DNA of 64,000 nt from Methylomonas subterranea (GTDB lineage: Bacteria > Pseudomonadota > Gammaproteobacteria > Methylococcales > Methylomonadaceae). The notes under the pieces were generated by a model. That model searched no databases, was not told the DNA's origin, and worked only from the letters and a program-made list of their open reading frames with translations. A program made the position numbers and the translations under genes. Location of the stretch: positions 1 through 64,000 of the forward strand of contig NZ_JANIBJ010000015.1 in the NCBI RefSeq assembly GCF_024505185.1, read 5' to 3'. This document shows, one piece after another, positions 26,616 through 36,576 of the stretch (position 1 is its first letter; each line of letters opens with the position of its first letter).

Positions 26616-27899
26616 TCAACAGGCCCGTTGCGCGGGAAACAGGCAGCGGAAGCGACTGCCCTTGCCTTGCTGGCTATCCACTTCCAATTTGGCGTCGTGC
26701 CTGACCAGCACATGCTTGACGATCGCCAGACCCAAGCCGGTTCCCACCACCTTATGGTTACGCTTGACTTCCGCGCGATAAAAGCGCTCGGTAATGCGGG
26801 GAATATCCGCCGCGGCTATGCCCTCGCCGAAATCCTCAACCTCCAGATACACGGAGCCGTCGACCTTTTTCTGCCAAAGCACTTTCACCGGCGACGAGGC
26901 CGGCGAATATTTCAAGGCATTGACCAGCAAATTGGTGAAGGCGCTTTGCAATTCCTGGGCATCCCCTTGCAAATTGCTTTCGGTGGCGATGGTCAACTCA
27001 ATGCGGCGTTCATCTTTTTCCAACAAATCGCTTTCGTGGCAAATCTGTTCCAATAAATCGCGCATGGCCACGCATTCGAACTTCTTGGCTTTGGTTTCCA
27101 ACTTGGCCAGCATCAACAGGTCGTCAATCAGATGCTGCATGCGTTCGGTCTGGGCCGCCATTTTTTCAATCGACCGCGCCACACCCCTAGGCACATCATC
27201 CATTTCCAGCAAGGTTTCAAGATAACCCTTTAGCACCGTCAGCGGGGTGCGCAACTCATGCGATACATTGGCGACGAAGTCCGTCCGCATTCGCTCCATG
27301 TTTTTGATTTGGGTGACATCCTGCGCCAACAGCAAACGCAGGCCAGCCCCATAGGGCACAATGCTGATTTGCAGCATGATGCTGTCGTTGACGGGGGAAT
27401 TGATGCAGATTTTTTGCTGATAGTCCCGGGCCTTCAGAAATTGCACGAACTGTGGTGCGCGAATCAGGTTGGGAATGCGCTGGCCCTTGTCCGATCTTTT
27501 CAGACCCAGTACTTCGCGCGCCGCCTTATTGGTCCACTCGATCTCGGCATACTCGCCCAACACCACCGCCGCGTCCGGCAATGCATTGGTGGAAGTGCGG
27601 AATTGATCTATCATCCGGCTGAGTTTCTTCTTGCGCTTTTTGTCGGTTTTTTTGATTTTCCACAGGTGGTAGTAAATATCGGCCCAGATACCTTTACGAT
27701 CCCGGTAATCCCTGAAAGCTCCCCGCCGCAACCAACTTTCCAGTTCGTTGATGGCCATCGATTGACGGATCAATAACAACACGCTGATGCACAACAGGAT
27801 CTGACTGAGATGCCCGATAAAATAACTCAACAGCAACGCCGGCAGAATCAGGGCAACGACAATCTTGATTTCTCTTTGCCATCGATCCATCAAACTCAT
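26616..27899 (-). CDS. phoR: Phosphate regulon sensor histidine kinase
   Basis: 427 residues. Two membrane segments lie near 12-45. A PAS domain spans about 100-195. The H-box is DFVANVSHELRTPLT (phospho-His 214), followed by a GHKL ATPase domain with N-box NLLVNALKYSP, DFGEGI and GTGLGLAI. This is the classic PhoR layout, a kinase working with the phosphate transporter rather than binding phosphate itself. Its ATG overlaps the phoB stop (ATGA). No pst or phoU genes follow in the window. Confidence 0.92.
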   Translation of the reverse strand: MSLMDRWQREIKIVVALILPALLLSYFIGHLSQILLCISVLLLIRQSMAINELESWLRRGAFRDYRDRKGIWADIYYHLWKIKKTDKKRKKKLSRMIDQFRTSTNALPDAAVVLGEYAEIEWTNKAAREVLGLKRSDKGQRIPNLIRAPQFVQFLKARDYQQKICINSPVNDSIMLQISIVPYGAGLRLLLAQDVTQIKNMERMRTDFVANVSHELRTPLTVLKGYLETLLEMDDVPRGVARSIEKMAAQTERMQHLIDDLLMLAKLETKAKKFECVAMRDLLEQICHESDLLEKDERRIELTIATESNLQGDAQELQSAFTNLLVNALKYSPASSPVKVLWQKKVDGSVYLEVEDFGEGIAAADIPRITERFYRAEVKRNHKVVGTGLGLAIVKHVLVRHDAKLEVDSQQGKGSRFRCLFPAQRAC

Positions 27900-28588
27900 C
27901 CCGCCATGGAAAAACGATAACCGAAGCCCCGCACGGTCTGGATCAAATCCTCCCGGTCAAATTCGGCCAACAATTTGCGCAGGCGGCGGATATGCACATC
28001 CACGGTACGCTCCTCGATATAAACGCTACGCCCCCAGACTTGGTCCAGCAAGTGGGTTCGACTGTAAACCTTGTCCGGATGGGTCATGAAAAACTGCATC
28101 AATCTAAACTCGGTGGGGCTAACATCCAGAGTTCTGCCGCCTATGGTCAGTCTGTGCTGCTCCGCGTCCAACGTCAGATCGCCCACGCTTAATTGCCCAG
28201 TATCGTTCAACTTGCCGCTGCGCCGCATGACGGCTTTGATGCGGGCCACCAACTCCTTGGGGGAAAACGGCTTGGTCATGTAATCATCGGCGCCGATTTC
28301 CAGACCGCGAATTTTATCCTCTTCCTCGCCCCGAGCCGTCAGCAATATTATCGGCAGATCCTTAAACCCGGCTTCGCGTTTCAGGCGCCTGGCCAATTCA
28401 ACTCCGCTGATGCCGGGCAGCATCCAATCCAGCACCAATAAATCGACCCGGCTTTCCGCCAGCAGCCGCAAGGCCTCCTCGGCACTCGCGGCGGCTGTCA
28501 CCTGGAAATCAGCCTGCTCCAGAACCATTACCAACATTTCCCTGATGGCGTCCTCATCTTCCACGACCAGGATATTTAAATTCAACAT
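27896..28588 (-). CDS. phoB: Phosphate regulon response regulator
   Basis: 230 residues. An N-terminal receiver domain has the acidic pair in VVEDED, acceptor LLVLDWMLPG (D54), LLTARG (T84) and TKPF (K106). A C-terminal winged helix follows, with DVSPTEFRLMQFFMTHP, VDVHIRRLRK and TVRGFGYRF. This is the OmpR/PhoB type that activates Pho genes under phosphate limitation. A candidate Pho box lies about 50 bases upstream, pointing to autoregulation. Overlaps phoR by four bases. Confidence 0.94.
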   Translation of the reverse strand: MLNLNILVVEDEDAIREMLVMVLEQADFQVTAAASAEEALRLLAESRVDLLVLDWMLPGISGVELARRLKREAGFKDLPIILLTARGEEEDKIRGLEIGADDYMTKPFSPKELVARIKAVMRRSGKLNDTGQLSVGDLTLDAEQHRLTIGGRTLDVSPTEFRLMQFFMTHPDKVYSRTHLLDQVWGRSVYIEERTVDVHIRRLRKLLAEFDREDLIQTVRGFGYRFSMAG

Positions 28589-28638
28589 AATAATTTTTGC
28601 GTTGTAGCCTAAGCAGCCTGGGAATTTAACAATGCCAT

Positions 28639-28656
28639 ATTACCCTTTTATGACAA
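28639..28656 (-). promoter_or_regulatory. Candidate Pho box upstream of phoB
   Basis: The minus strand reads TTGTCATAAAAGGGTAAT. The first half matches the direct-repeat unit CTGTCAT at 6 of 7 positions, then a 4-base A-rich spacer, then a weaker second half (4 of 7). It lies about 50 bases upstream of the phoB start, the usual place for autoregulation. Confidence 0.45.
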
Positions 28657-28691
28657 TCACCGACCCAGGCAAAAAATGAACTCGACGCAAA

Positions 28692-29216
28692 CTAAGGCAT
28701 GCCCGTCAGATCGGCAATGGCATCCACCACCAAGCCGGTGCCTATTGTGATCATCAAAATATCGTTAGCGACTCTGACGTAGCGGTAACCGGTGGGCGGA
28801 TAACCAATTTGACGAATCAGGCTGGCGGGCAAATCGTAATACACCAGATCGCGCGGCAGAGGTCGGCCCATCTCCCAGCGCTTTATCTGTCCCGGCGGCA
28901 GGCAACCATTGTTCTTTTTTGCCAAACCCGGCGGACACTTGCCGGCGCGAAACTCATGGGCATAAAAATCCCTGATGACGGCACCTTGATGCTCCATAAA
29001 ACCGCCCATCTCCCGCTGTTTAGCTTGGCCGCGGTCAGCATCCTGGCGACGCTCGCGCTGATCATATTGCTCATGCCGTTTTTGCGGATGCGATTTTTGC
29101 TGCGGCTTACCGCCGCCCGCCTTATCGGGCTTTTCCGCCCATGCCGGCGCGCCAGTCATGACACCGGCAAGCAACAGGACGATAGTCCAGCCAAAGGGTT
29201 TGCGGAAATTCATCAT
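28692..29216 (-). CDS. RcnB/CigR-like secreted protein
   Basis: 174 residues from the ATG at 29216, set by the strong GGAGGTTGCC upstream. A signal peptide ends APAWA. A charged, Lys/Arg/Gln-rich low-complexity stretch (about 30-75) follows. The C-terminal domain has LPRDLVYYDLPASLI and GYRYVRVANDILMITIGTGLVVDAI, the pattern of RcnB and CigR-type periplasmic proteins. RcnB takes part in nickel/cobalt homeostasis, but that role cannot be assumed here. Single gene between phoB and ppiD. Confidence 0.75.
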   Translation of the reverse strand: MMNFRKPFGWTIVLLLAGVMTGAPAWAEKPDKAGGGKPQQKSHPQKRHEQYDQRERRQDADRGQAKQREMGGFMEHQGAVIRDFYAHEFRAGKCPPGLAKKNNGCLPPGQIKRWEMGRPLPRDLVYYDLPASLIRQIGYPPTGYRYVRVANDILMITIGTGLVVDAIADLTGMP

Positions 29217-29387
29217 GGCAACCTCCAAAACAACGTTAAAGCAAAAGCCTAACATTAAACGGGGTTACGCCATCGGAATTTCTTGTCTTGCCGCCAGGAA
29301 ATATTGGGTATCCGAAAAAAATACGCCCGGTCCACTACCGATTGATAATGGCCGGGCGCATTTTAAGAGACAGCTCTCGCCGCTGGG

Positions 29388-31253
29388 TTATTTCGCGGCA
29401 CGCATGCGGATATCTGTGCTGGCTTGCAACTGGTTTAACACCGCTTCGAATTGCGCCCGGCCAAAAGCTGTCGCCATGCTTTTCTCGAGCGCTGCTTGCT
29501 TGGCTTTGTCGGCCTCACTCATTTCGCCCGCCGTAACATTCGTGATGCCGGCCACGACCTTGCCACCCAGCGAGTCGTCGATAATGACCATGCTGGGTTG
29601 ACCGGCCGTTGGCTTGGCGGCGCGAAAAACCGCCTGGCTGATCATGGGATCGATATCGGCGTCCGTGCGCGCCAATCCGACCACTTTTTTCACTGTCAAT
29701 TGCGCATTCCGAGCCACATCGGCGATTGATTTTCCCGCCAATATCTCATCCTTGAGTTTATTGGCGGTTTCGGCCACCCGTTGCCGGGCATTTTGCTTTT
29801 GCAACGAGGCGATGACCGCACTCCTGACGTCCTTCAGCTCCTTGGTCGCCGCCGGCAGATGAGCCTTCATGCGCAGCACAATCACCTTATCGCCTTCGAC
29901 TTCAACCGGCTCGCTATTTTTTCCTTTCAGAACGTCTTCGGAAAACGCGGCCAAGCGGACTTTTTCGTCGGCGGCCACATCGGCGCCGGCATTGCGGGAA
30001 AACAACGGCGTTTCCTTGACCGCAACTCCCAACAATGCGGCCGCTGCTTCCAGACTGTCCGGATTTTCATAGCTGACTTCGCCAAGCTTTTCGGCCAAGC
30101 CAGCAAATTTTGCTTCGGCCTGCGATTTTTTATAGGCCTTGGTCAACTCGGGCTTAACAGCCGCAAAAGCTTTAACCTCGCCCGGCACCAGTTCGGTCAC
30201 TTTAATCAGGTGATAGCCGAATGCGGATTTTACCGGCTCGGAAACTTCGCCCAACTTCAATTGACTGGCGGCGTCTTCGAAGGCTTTCTCCATGACGCCC
30301 ACATTGAACAAGCCCAAGTCGCCGCCGTTTTTGGCCGAAAGCTTGTCGTCGGATATTTCAGCGGCCAAGGCGGCAAAGTCTTTGACGGCCAGATCCTGCT
30401 TGGCCTGCAAGGCTTTCCGCAGCGCATCTTCTTCGTTGACGCCATCCTTGCCGAAGGCGAACAATATATGGCTTATTTTGCGCCGCTCGGGATTGCTGAA
30501 TTGGGCTTTTTGTTCCTCATAATAGCCTTGCAACTGGTCTTCCGTGGCATCGACTTCGTCGGCCAGCGCATCCAAAGCCAATTCCACATACTGAATGGAA
30601 ACCTGCTCCTCGGTTTGAAAAGCGTCTTGATGCTGCTGATAATAAGCCGAAATATCCTCTTCCGCAGGCACTTGAGCGGAATCCGACAAGGGCACCGTAA
30701 TGTATTCCACATCCCGTTTTTGATTTTGAATCTTGAAAAAAGCCGCCACTTCGGCTTTGGTAACAAAGCCGCTGTCAACAACGGCGCGCTGTACCTGCTC
30801 CATCATCAGGGCTTTTTTGATTCTGCCGACGAATTCATCCGAAGACATGCCTTGCGAACCCAGCAGGGTTTGGTACTGGGTTTTATCGAACTTGCCGTCT
30901 TTTTGAAAATATTCCAGCGTTTGAATGAAATCCCGGGCCACATCGTCGGTAATCACCAGTTTTCGCTCTTGGGCATATTGCAGCAGGACTTCGTCCCTGA
31001 TCAGCTTCTGCAATGCCTGCTTTTTCAGCGTGTCCTCGTCAAATTTCATGCCGGCCAGATTCTGAGCAAACTGCTGATAGGCTTGATTGATATCGCGCTG
31101 AAAAAACTCCTTGTCTCCCACGGTAATCTCGGGCGTTTCCTTGCCTCCGCCCAAATAATTCTGGATGCCCCATAAGCCAAAAAGCACGCAAATCAACGCC
31201 AAAATGATGGACGCAAATACGCCCTGCACCTTTTCTCTAATCTCTAATAGCAT
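29388..31253 (-). CDS. ppiD: Periplasmic chaperone/peptidyl-prolyl isomerase
   Basis: 621 residues, the usual PpiD layout. A short cytoplasmic start (MLLEIREKVQG) and one membrane anchor (about 12-30) precede a SurA-N-like helical chaperone region. One parvulin domain (about 265-365: KISHILFAFG, GGDLGLFNVGVMEKAFE, VKSAFGYHLIKV) and a long C-terminal chaperone region follow. Anchored at the SecYEG exit, the family helps fold exported proteins. It follows hupB on the strand, with two tRNAs and an intrinsic terminator between, so it probably has its own promoter. Confidence 0.93.
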   Translation of the reverse strand: MLLEIREKVQGVFASIILALICVLFGLWGIQNYLGGGKETPEITVGDKEFFQRDINQAYQQFAQNLAGMKFDEDTLKKQALQKLIRDEVLLQYAQERKLVITDDVARDFIQTLEYFQKDGKFDKTQYQTLLGSQGMSSDEFVGRIKKALMMEQVQRAVVDSGFVTKAEVAAFFKIQNQKRDVEYITVPLSDSAQVPAEEDISAYYQQHQDAFQTEEQVSIQYVELALDALADEVDATEDQLQGYYEEQKAQFSNPERRKISHILFAFGKDGVNEEDALRKALQAKQDLAVKDFAALAAEISDDKLSAKNGGDLGLFNVGVMEKAFEDAASQLKLGEVSEPVKSAFGYHLIKVTELVPGEVKAFAAVKPELTKAYKKSQAEAKFAGLAEKLGEVSYENPDSLEAAAALLGVAVKETPLFSRNAGADVAADEKVRLAAFSEDVLKGKNSEPVEVEGDKVIVLRMKAHLPAATKELKDVRSAVIASLQKQNARQRVAETANKLKDEILAGKSIADVARNAQLTVKKVVGLARTDADIDPMISQAVFRAAKPTAGQPSMVIIDDSLGGKVVAGITNVTAGEMSEADKAKQAALEKSMATAFGRAQFEAVLNQLQASTDIRMRAAK

Positions 31254-31309
31254 AAGCTCTGTCCTTAAACAGCATTTAACCTGACCAATCAGGCTTTAGA
31301 TTAACACGC

Positions 31310-31343
31310 AAAAAAAAACCTCGAACCATTCGGCCCGAGGTTT
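31310..31343 (-). terminator. Intrinsic terminator after tRNA-Val/tRNA-Asp
   Basis: On the minus strand AAACCTCG, a 12-base loop and CGAGGTTT are followed by a run of nine T. It sits just downstream of tRNA-Asp and ahead of ppiD, so it ends the hupB/tRNA transcript. Confidence 0.85.
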
Positions 31344-31349
31344 CTGTTT

Positions 31350-31426
31350 TGGCGGAGCGGACGGGGCTCGAACCCGCGACCCCCGGCGTGACAGGCCGGT
31401 ATTCTAACCAACTGAACTACCGCTCC
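31350..31426 (-). tRNA. tRNA-Asp (GTC)
   Basis: A 77-base tRNA with GGAGCGG acceptor stem, anticodon loop CTGTCAC (anticodon GTC), TTCGAGC in the T loop and encoded CCA at 31350-31352. It lies 6 bases after tRNA-Val and is followed by an intrinsic terminator. Confidence 0.97.
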
Positions 31427-31432
31427 TAAGTC

Positions 31433-31508
31433 TGGTGGGTGCTGAGGGGTTCGAACCCCCGACCCTCGCCTTGTAAGGGCGATGCTCTCCCAGCTGAGCT
31501 AAGCACCC
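31433..31508 (-). tRNA. tRNA-Val (TAC)
   Basis: A 76-base tRNA with GGGTGCT acceptor stem, anticodon loop CTTACAA (anticodon TAC) and encoded CCA at 31433-31435. It starts 13 bases after the hupB stop, so hupB, tRNA-Val and tRNA-Asp are probably one transcript, a known gammaproteobacterial arrangement. Confidence 0.97.
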
Positions 31509-31521
31509 GACTAAAGAATCG

Positions 31522-31794
31522 CTAGTTTACAGCATCTTTTAAAGATTTGCCAGCTTTAAATGACGGAATTTTCGCTGCCTTGATGGTAATCTCTTCGCCG
31601 GTTTGCGGATTGCGGCCCTTACGCTCCGCTCTTTCTTTGACTTCAAAGGTTCCAAAACCCACCAGAGCCACTGAATCGCCTTTTTTAAGCGCTTCTTCAA
31701 CAGACTTGATAAAACCATCCAAAGCACGGCCGGCATCGGCTTTGGTCAATTGAGATGATGCGGCAATGGCATCGATCAGTTCCGATTTATTCAT
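31522..31794 (-). CDS. hupB: DNA-binding protein HU-beta
   Basis: 90 residues, exact HU length. [11 protein letters not shown] start, [19 protein letters not shown] with the DNA-contacting arm (R/KGRNPQTG) and [15 protein letters not shown] at the end are all canonical. Nucleoid protein that bends and constrains DNA. It sits between lon and ppiD as in many gammaproteobacteria, and runs into tRNA-Val. Confidence 0.96.
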   Translation of the reverse strand: MNKSELIDAIAASSQLTKADAGRALDGFIKSVEEALKKGDSVALVGFGTFEVKERAERKGRNPQTGEEITIKAAKIPSFKAGKSLKDAVN

Positions 31795-31999
31795 TTATTT
31801 CCCCTTAGGATTTGGTTTTAATAATTATGACTCAAACAAGCGGTTTTATTCGGCACTAACAGGTTCACCCCTCTCCCATCTAATCGCCGCCTTCCCGCGA
31901 GAAGGTGGGCCTTTATATCAACGGGCGGCGAGCCGTGTCAAGCATTGAAATCGCCGCATCCCACGGTTTGCACGGTTTAGAGCCCCACCAACAATCGCA

Positions 32000-34414
32000 T
32001 CAGTGCGCCACGACCGCTTGTGTCTTGGACTCGTTTTTGGCGCCGGCGCCATCCACTCTGTCCGGGCTATCGATAACAATAGACACCGGCATTTTCTGCA
32101 ACGCGATTTCCAGCACTTCATCGATCCAGCGCACGCATTTGATGGTCAAATTGCTTTTGACGTTATCGGGAATTTCCGCCAGATCCTTTTCGTTTTCATA
32201 GGGAATGACAACGGTCCGGATACCTCCGCGATGAGCGGCCAACAATTTTTCCTTCAGACCGCCTATAGGCAACACTTCGCCGCGCAAGGTGATCTCCCCA
32301 GTCATCGCCACGTCGGCCCTGACCGGGATTTTGGTTAACGCGGAAATAATCGCCGTACACATACCGATACCGGCACTCGGACCATCCTTGGGCGTGGCGC
32401 CTTCCGGCACGTGGATATGAATGTCGTTTTTTTGAAACACTTCGCTATCGATCCCCAACACATGCGACCGACTTCTAACCACCGTCACCGCCGCATCGAT
32501 GGACTCCTTCATTACATCGCCCAATTTACCCGTGGCTTGCTGCTTACCCTTACCCGGCATCACGGCGGTCTCTATGGTCAGCAGTTCGCCACCTACTTCC
32601 GTCCAGGCCAGACCGGTCACTTGGCCGACTTGGTCGCTGTCCTCCGCCATGCCGTAACTGAAGCGCCTGACGCCCAGATATTTATCCAGATTTTCCTTGC
32701 CAACGGCGATCTTGCCCTTGCCCTTTTGCAACAGCAAATCCTTAACCACCTTCCGGCAGATCTTGGAAATTTCCCGCTCCAAGCTACGCACGCCGGCTTC
32801 GCGGGTGTAATAACGGATGATGTCCTTGACCGCCGCCTCGGAGATTTCGATTTCCGACTCCGCCAAGCCGTTGTTTTTTACCTGTTTGGGAATCAAAAAG
32901 CGCAAGGCGATGTTGATTTTCTCGTCCTCGGTGTAACCGGCCAAACGTATCACTTCCATCCGGTCCATCAATGGCGCCGGGATATTCATGGTATTCGCCG
33001 TCGCCACAAACATCACGTCGGACAAATCGAAATCCACTTCCAGATAATGATCGGAAAAGGTGTGATTTTGCTCGGGATCCAACACCTCCAACAAAGCGGA
33101 AGCCGGATCGCCCCGAAAATCGGCTGCCATTTTGTCGATTTCGTCCAGCAGAAACATCGGGTTGCGAGTTTTTATTTTCGACAGATTCTGCAATATCTTG
33201 CCAGGCATCGAGCCGATATAGGTCCGCCGGTGACCGCGAATTTCCGCCTCGTCCCTCACCCCGCCCAAGGCCATCCGCACGTATTTGCGATTGGTCGCCC
33301 GCGCTATCGATTGACCCAAGGAGGTTTTGCCCACGCCCGGAGGTCCGACCAAGCACAGAATCGGCCCCTTCAATTGCTTCACCCGCTGCTGCACCGCCAA
33401 GTATTCCAGAATCCGTTCCTTCACTTTTTCCAAGCCGTAGTGTTCGGATTCCAAGACCTGTTCGGCGACTTTCAAGTCGTGGCGCACCTTGGTTTTCTTT
33501 TTCCAGGGCACGTTGACCATCCAGTCGATGTAATTGCGCACCACGGTAGCTTCCGCCGACATCGGCGACATCATTTTCAGTTTGTTCAGCTCCGCCATGG
33601 CTTTGGTTTTCGCTTCGGCGGACATGCCGGCCGCTTCGATTTTCTTTTCCAGCTCCTCGACTTCATTGCTGGCTTCATCCATTTCGCCCAGTTCTTTCTG
33701 AATCGCCTTCATTTGCTCGTTCAGATAGTATTCACGCTGATTTTTTTCCATTTGCTTTTTGACCCGGCCGCGGATTTTCTTTTCCATTTCCAGGATATCC
33801 ACCTCGCCTTCCATCAGCGTCATCAAGCTTTCCAAGCGCTTAGCCACATCGACCATTTCCAGCATGTTCTGTTTTTCTTCCACTTTCAGCGCCATGTGCG
33901 CGGCCATGGTATCGGCCAAGCGGCTGGGATCGTCTATGCCGGCCAGCGAATTCAATACTTCGGGCGGAATTTTGTTGTTCAGCTTTACATATTGGTCAAA
34001 GGAACTGATGGCGGTGCGCTGTAAAACTTCCAACTCCTGTTCGTCGATGTTCAATTCGTCTTCCAACTCCAGGACGCCGGCGGCGCAATAGCCCTCAAAC
34101 TCCTGGTATTGAATCACCGAGCAACGCTGAGTACCTTCCACCAAAACCTTGACGGTGCCGTCCGGCAACTTGAGTAACTGCAGGATATTCGCCAAAGTCC
34201 CCACTTTATATAAGTCGTCAAACTCGGGCTCATCGATGTCCGCCTGTTTCTGGGCGATCAACAGCACCTGCTTATCCTGCTTTATCGCCGCGTCGAGCGC
34301 ATCTATGGACATCCCCCGCCCGACAAAAAGCGGAATTACCATATGCGGATAGACCACCACGTCTCGTAGCGGGAGCACGGGTATCAGTTCGTCTTTACTT
34401 TTTACGTGAGTCAT
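32000..34414 (-). CDS. lon: ATP-dependent protease Lon
   Basis: 804 residues from ATG 34414 ([20 protein letters not shown]), the usual family start; 42 in-frame codons upstream overlap the terminator and are not protein-like. N-terminal substrate domain, coiled coil, AAA+ ATPase ([22 protein letters not shown]) and S16 protease domain with catalytic Ser680 in DGPSAGIGM and a lysine about 42 residues later. Degrades misfolded and regulatory proteins. It follows clpX, separated by an intrinsic terminator. Confidence 0.97.
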   Translation of the reverse strand: MTHVKSKDELIPVLPLRDVVVYPHMVIPLFVGRGMSIDALDAAIKQDKQVLLIAQKQADIDEPEFDDLYKVGTLANILQLLKLPDGTVKVLVEGTQRCSVIQYQEFEGYCAAGVLELEDELNIDEQELEVLQRTAISSFDQYVKLNNKIPPEVLNSLAGIDDPSRLADTMAAHMALKVEEKQNMLEMVDVAKRLESLMTLMEGEVDILEMEKKIRGRVKKQMEKNQREYYLNEQMKAIQKELGEMDEASNEVEELEKKIEAAGMSAEAKTKAMAELNKLKMMSPMSAEATVVRNYIDWMVNVPWKKKTKVRHDLKVAEQVLESEHYGLEKVKERILEYLAVQQRVKQLKGPILCLVGPPGVGKTSLGQSIARATNRKYVRMALGGVRDEAEIRGHRRTYIGSMPGKILQNLSKIKTRNPMFLLDEIDKMAADFRGDPASALLEVLDPEQNHTFSDHYLEVDFDLSDVMFVATANTMNIPAPLMDRMEVIRLAGYTEDEKINIALRFLIPKQVKNNGLAESEIEISEAAVKDIIRYYTREAGVRSLEREISKICRKVVKDLLLQKGKGKIAVGKENLDKYLGVRRFSYGMAEDSDQVGQVTGLAWTEVGGELLTIETAVMPGKGKQQATGKLGDVMKESIDAAVTVVRSRSHVLGIDSEVFQKNDIHIHVPEGATPKDGPSAGIGMCTAIISALTKIPVRADVAMTGEITLRGEVLPIGGLKEKLLAAHRGGIRTVVIPYENEKDLAEIPDNVKSNLTIKCVRWIDEVLEIALQKMPVSIVIDSPDRVDGAGAKNESKTQAVVAH

Positions 34415-34505
34415 ATCAATTGTATCCTGTGGCCGGAAAGCGAAATTGTGCTTAATCCTATATGAGGACGCGCGGATAGAAAACAAGTATCTTTGAAAAT
34501 AAGCC

Positions 34506-34535
34506 AAAAAAAAGGGGTTTTGCGCGAAAACCCCC
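34506..34535 (-). terminator. Intrinsic terminator between clpX and lon
   Basis: On the minus strand GGGGTTTT, 5-base loop CGCGC and AAAACCCC are followed by eight T. It lies after the clpX stop and before lon, so the two are at least partly separate units. Confidence 0.87.
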
Positions 34536-34566
34536 TTCATTTCCCATCGGCGGAACCAATGCGGCG

Positions 34567-35838
34567 CTATGAATCCGCCGCCCGTTTAAACTCCGACTCG
34601 TAAACCAACAGCGGCTCCGACTGTCCGTTAATGACGCTCTCGTCGATCACGACCTTGCTGATATTGTCGCTGGAAGGCAATTCGTACATGGTATCCAGCA
34701 AGACATTTTCCACAATGGTCCGCAAGCCGCGCGCGCCTGTTTTTCTTTCCATGGATTTCCGCGCAATCGCCGCCAGCGATTCTTCCCTGAACTCCAATTC
34801 CGCGCCTTCCATTTCGAATAAGTGCTTATATTGCTTGATCAAGGCATTTTTGGGTTGCGTCAAAATCTGTATCAGCGCCGCTTCGTCCAGCTCATCCAAT
34901 GTCGCCACAACCGGCAAACGTCCGACAAATTCCGGAATCAAACCGTATTTGATCAAATCCTCCGCCCGCACATCGGCAAACACTTCCCCGACATTTTTTC
35001 CGTCGTCCTTGGCTTTGACTTCGGCCGAAAAACCTATGCCGCCTTTTTCGGTGCGGCTCTTGATGACTCGATCCAATCCGGCGAACGCGCCGCCGACAAT
35101 GAACAATATATTGGCGGTGTTGACCTGCAGGAACTCCTGCTGAGGATGCTTGCGACCTCCTTGCGGCGGCACGGAAGCGACGGTGCCTTCGATCAATTTC
35201 AGCAAGGCCTGCTGCACGCCTTCGCCGGAAACATCGCGGGTAATGGAGGGATTGTCCGATTTACGGGAGATTTTGTCGATTTCATCGATGTAGACGATAC
35301 CCGTCTCGGCCTTTTCCACATCGTAATCGCACTTTTGCAAAATCTTCTGAATGATGTTTTCCACATCCTCTCCAACATAGCCGGCTTCGGTCAGCGTGGT
35401 GGCATCGGCAATGGTAAACGGCACATCCAGCAGGCGCGCCAGCGTCTCGGCCAACAGGGTTTTACCCGAACCAGTGGGGCCAATCAGCAGAATATTGCTT
35501 TTCGCCAATTCGACGTCGCTTTTTTTACTATTGCTGCGCAGGCGTTTGTAATGGTTGTAAACAGCCACGGCCAGAATCTTTTTGGCATTTTCCTGTCCGA
35601 TTACGTAATTATCCAGCTCCTGCTTGATTTCTTTCGGTTTGGGCAGCGCGCCGTTACCGACCGTTTTCTCGTCTTCCAGTAATTCGTCACGAATAATGTC
35701 ATTACAAAGCTCGACACACTCATCACAGACATAGACTGACGGACCGGCAATCAGCTTTCTGACTTCGTTTTGGCTTTTGCCGCAAAAAGAACAGTACAGA
35801 AGTTTATCTTCGTCCTTGCCTTTTTTGTCTTTACTCAT
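34567..35838 (-). CDS. clpX: ATP-dependent Clp protease ATP-binding subunit ClpX
   Basis: 423 residues, usual length. N-terminal zinc finger (CSFCGKS near 15, CDECVELC near 37), Walker [11 protein letters not shown], pore loop GYVGED and Walker B VYIDEIDK. ClpX unfolds tagged substrates and feeds them to ClpP. It lies about 100 bases after clpP with a hairpin between, the conserved order tig-clpP-clpX-lon. Confidence 0.97.
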   Translation of the reverse strand: MSKDKKGKDEDKLLYCSFCGKSQNEVRKLIAGPSVYVCDECVELCNDIIRDELLEDEKTVGNGALPKPKEIKQELDNYVIGQENAKKILAVAVYNHYKRLRSNSKKSDVELAKSNILLIGPTGSGKTLLAETLARLLDVPFTIADATTLTEAGYVGEDVENIIQKILQKCDYDVEKAETGIVYIDEIDKISRKSDNPSITRDVSGEGVQQALLKLIEGTVASVPPQGGRKHPQQEFLQVNTANILFIVGGAFAGLDRVIKSRTEKGGIGFSAEVKAKDDGKNVGEVFADVRAEDLIKYGLIPEFVGRLPVVATLDELDEAALIQILTQPKNALIKQYKHLFEMEGAELEFREESLAAIARKSMERKTGARGLRTIVENVLLDTMYELPSSDNISKVVIDESVINGQSEPLLVYESEFKRAADS

Positions 35839-35909
35839 GGACAGACCCCGAGGTAATTCATTGCTTCAGTGACTGAAGAATATTTCAAATTCATCAACTT
35901 TTCCAATAA

Positions 35910-35930
35910 ATTCGCCGCTGAGCGGCGAAT
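35910..35930 (-). terminator. Hairpin between clpP and clpX (possible attenuator)
   Basis: ATTCGCCGC, 3-base loop, GCGGCGAAT forms a perfect 9-bp stem just after the clpP stop. On the minus strand it is followed only by TTATTGG, a weak T-run, so it may lower rather than stop read-through into clpX. Confidence 0.5.
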
Positions 35931-35935
35931 ATGGA

Positions 35936-36568
35936 TTAGCCGTTACGACTGCTCAAAACCTTATCGATCAAACCGTATTCAACCGCTTGCTGCGAACTCA
36001 GGAAATTATCCCGGTCCGTATCCTGCTGAATTTTCTCCAAAGGCTGTCCGGTATGGTGCGCCAGAATTTTATTCAAGCGCTCGCGAATGGCCAGAATTTC
36101 CCGGGCGTGAATATCGAAGTCCGACGCCTGGCCCTGAAACCCACCCAAGGGCTGGTGAATCATGACTCTGGAGTGCGGCAAACAATAACGCTTGCCGGCC
36201 GCGCCACCCGCCAACAATAAGGCACCCATGCTGGCCGCCTGACCTATACACATGGTGCTGACATCGGGCTTGATAAACTGCATGGTGTCGTAGATTGACA
36301 TGCCCGCCGTTACGGAACCGCCGGGAGAATTGATATACAAATGAATATCCTTATCCGGGTTTTCCGACTCCAGAAACAGCAACTGAGCCACCACCAGATT
36401 GGCCGAGTAATCCTCCACTTGGCCGACCAGAAAAATAACCCGCTCTTTCAGCAAACGGGAATAAATATCAAACGAACGCTCACCGCGCGCGGTTTGCTCC
36501 ACTACAATTGGCACCAAACCGCCGGCGGCTTGGGGAGCCATACTACTCATGCCATTTAGATCGATCAT
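35936..36568 (-). CDS. clpP: ATP-dependent Clp protease proteolytic subunit
   Basis: 210 residues including a short propeptide. Catalytic residues are visible: Ser in [11 protein letters not shown] (S113), His in VMIHQPLGG (H138) and an Asp in the DTDRDNF region. Tetradecameric serine peptidase working with ClpX. Starts 8 bases after the tig stop, so the two are cotranscribed. The start could also be the ATG six codons downstream. Confidence 0.97.
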   Translation of the reverse strand: MIDLNGMSSMAPQAAGGLVPIVVEQTARGERSFDIYSRLLKERVIFLVGQVEDYSANLVVAQLLFLESENPDKDIHLYINSPGGSVTAGMSIYDTMQFIKPDVSTMCIGQAASMGALLLAGGAAGKRYCLPHSRVMIHQPLGGFQGQASDFDIHAREILAIRERLNKILAHHTGQPLEKIQQDTDRDNFLSSQQAVEYGLIDKVLSSRNG

Positions 36569-36576
36569 TAAGGTTC

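Noticed and set aside
31860-31999. Possible repeat element between hupB and lon
   Set aside because: Short GC-rich inverted pieces are present but no clear ends, duplication or second copy was found in the window.
32411-34024. Long open frame (537 codons) opposite lon
   Set aside because: His/Gln/Arg-rich composition of an antisense shadow; lon on the other strand is unambiguous.
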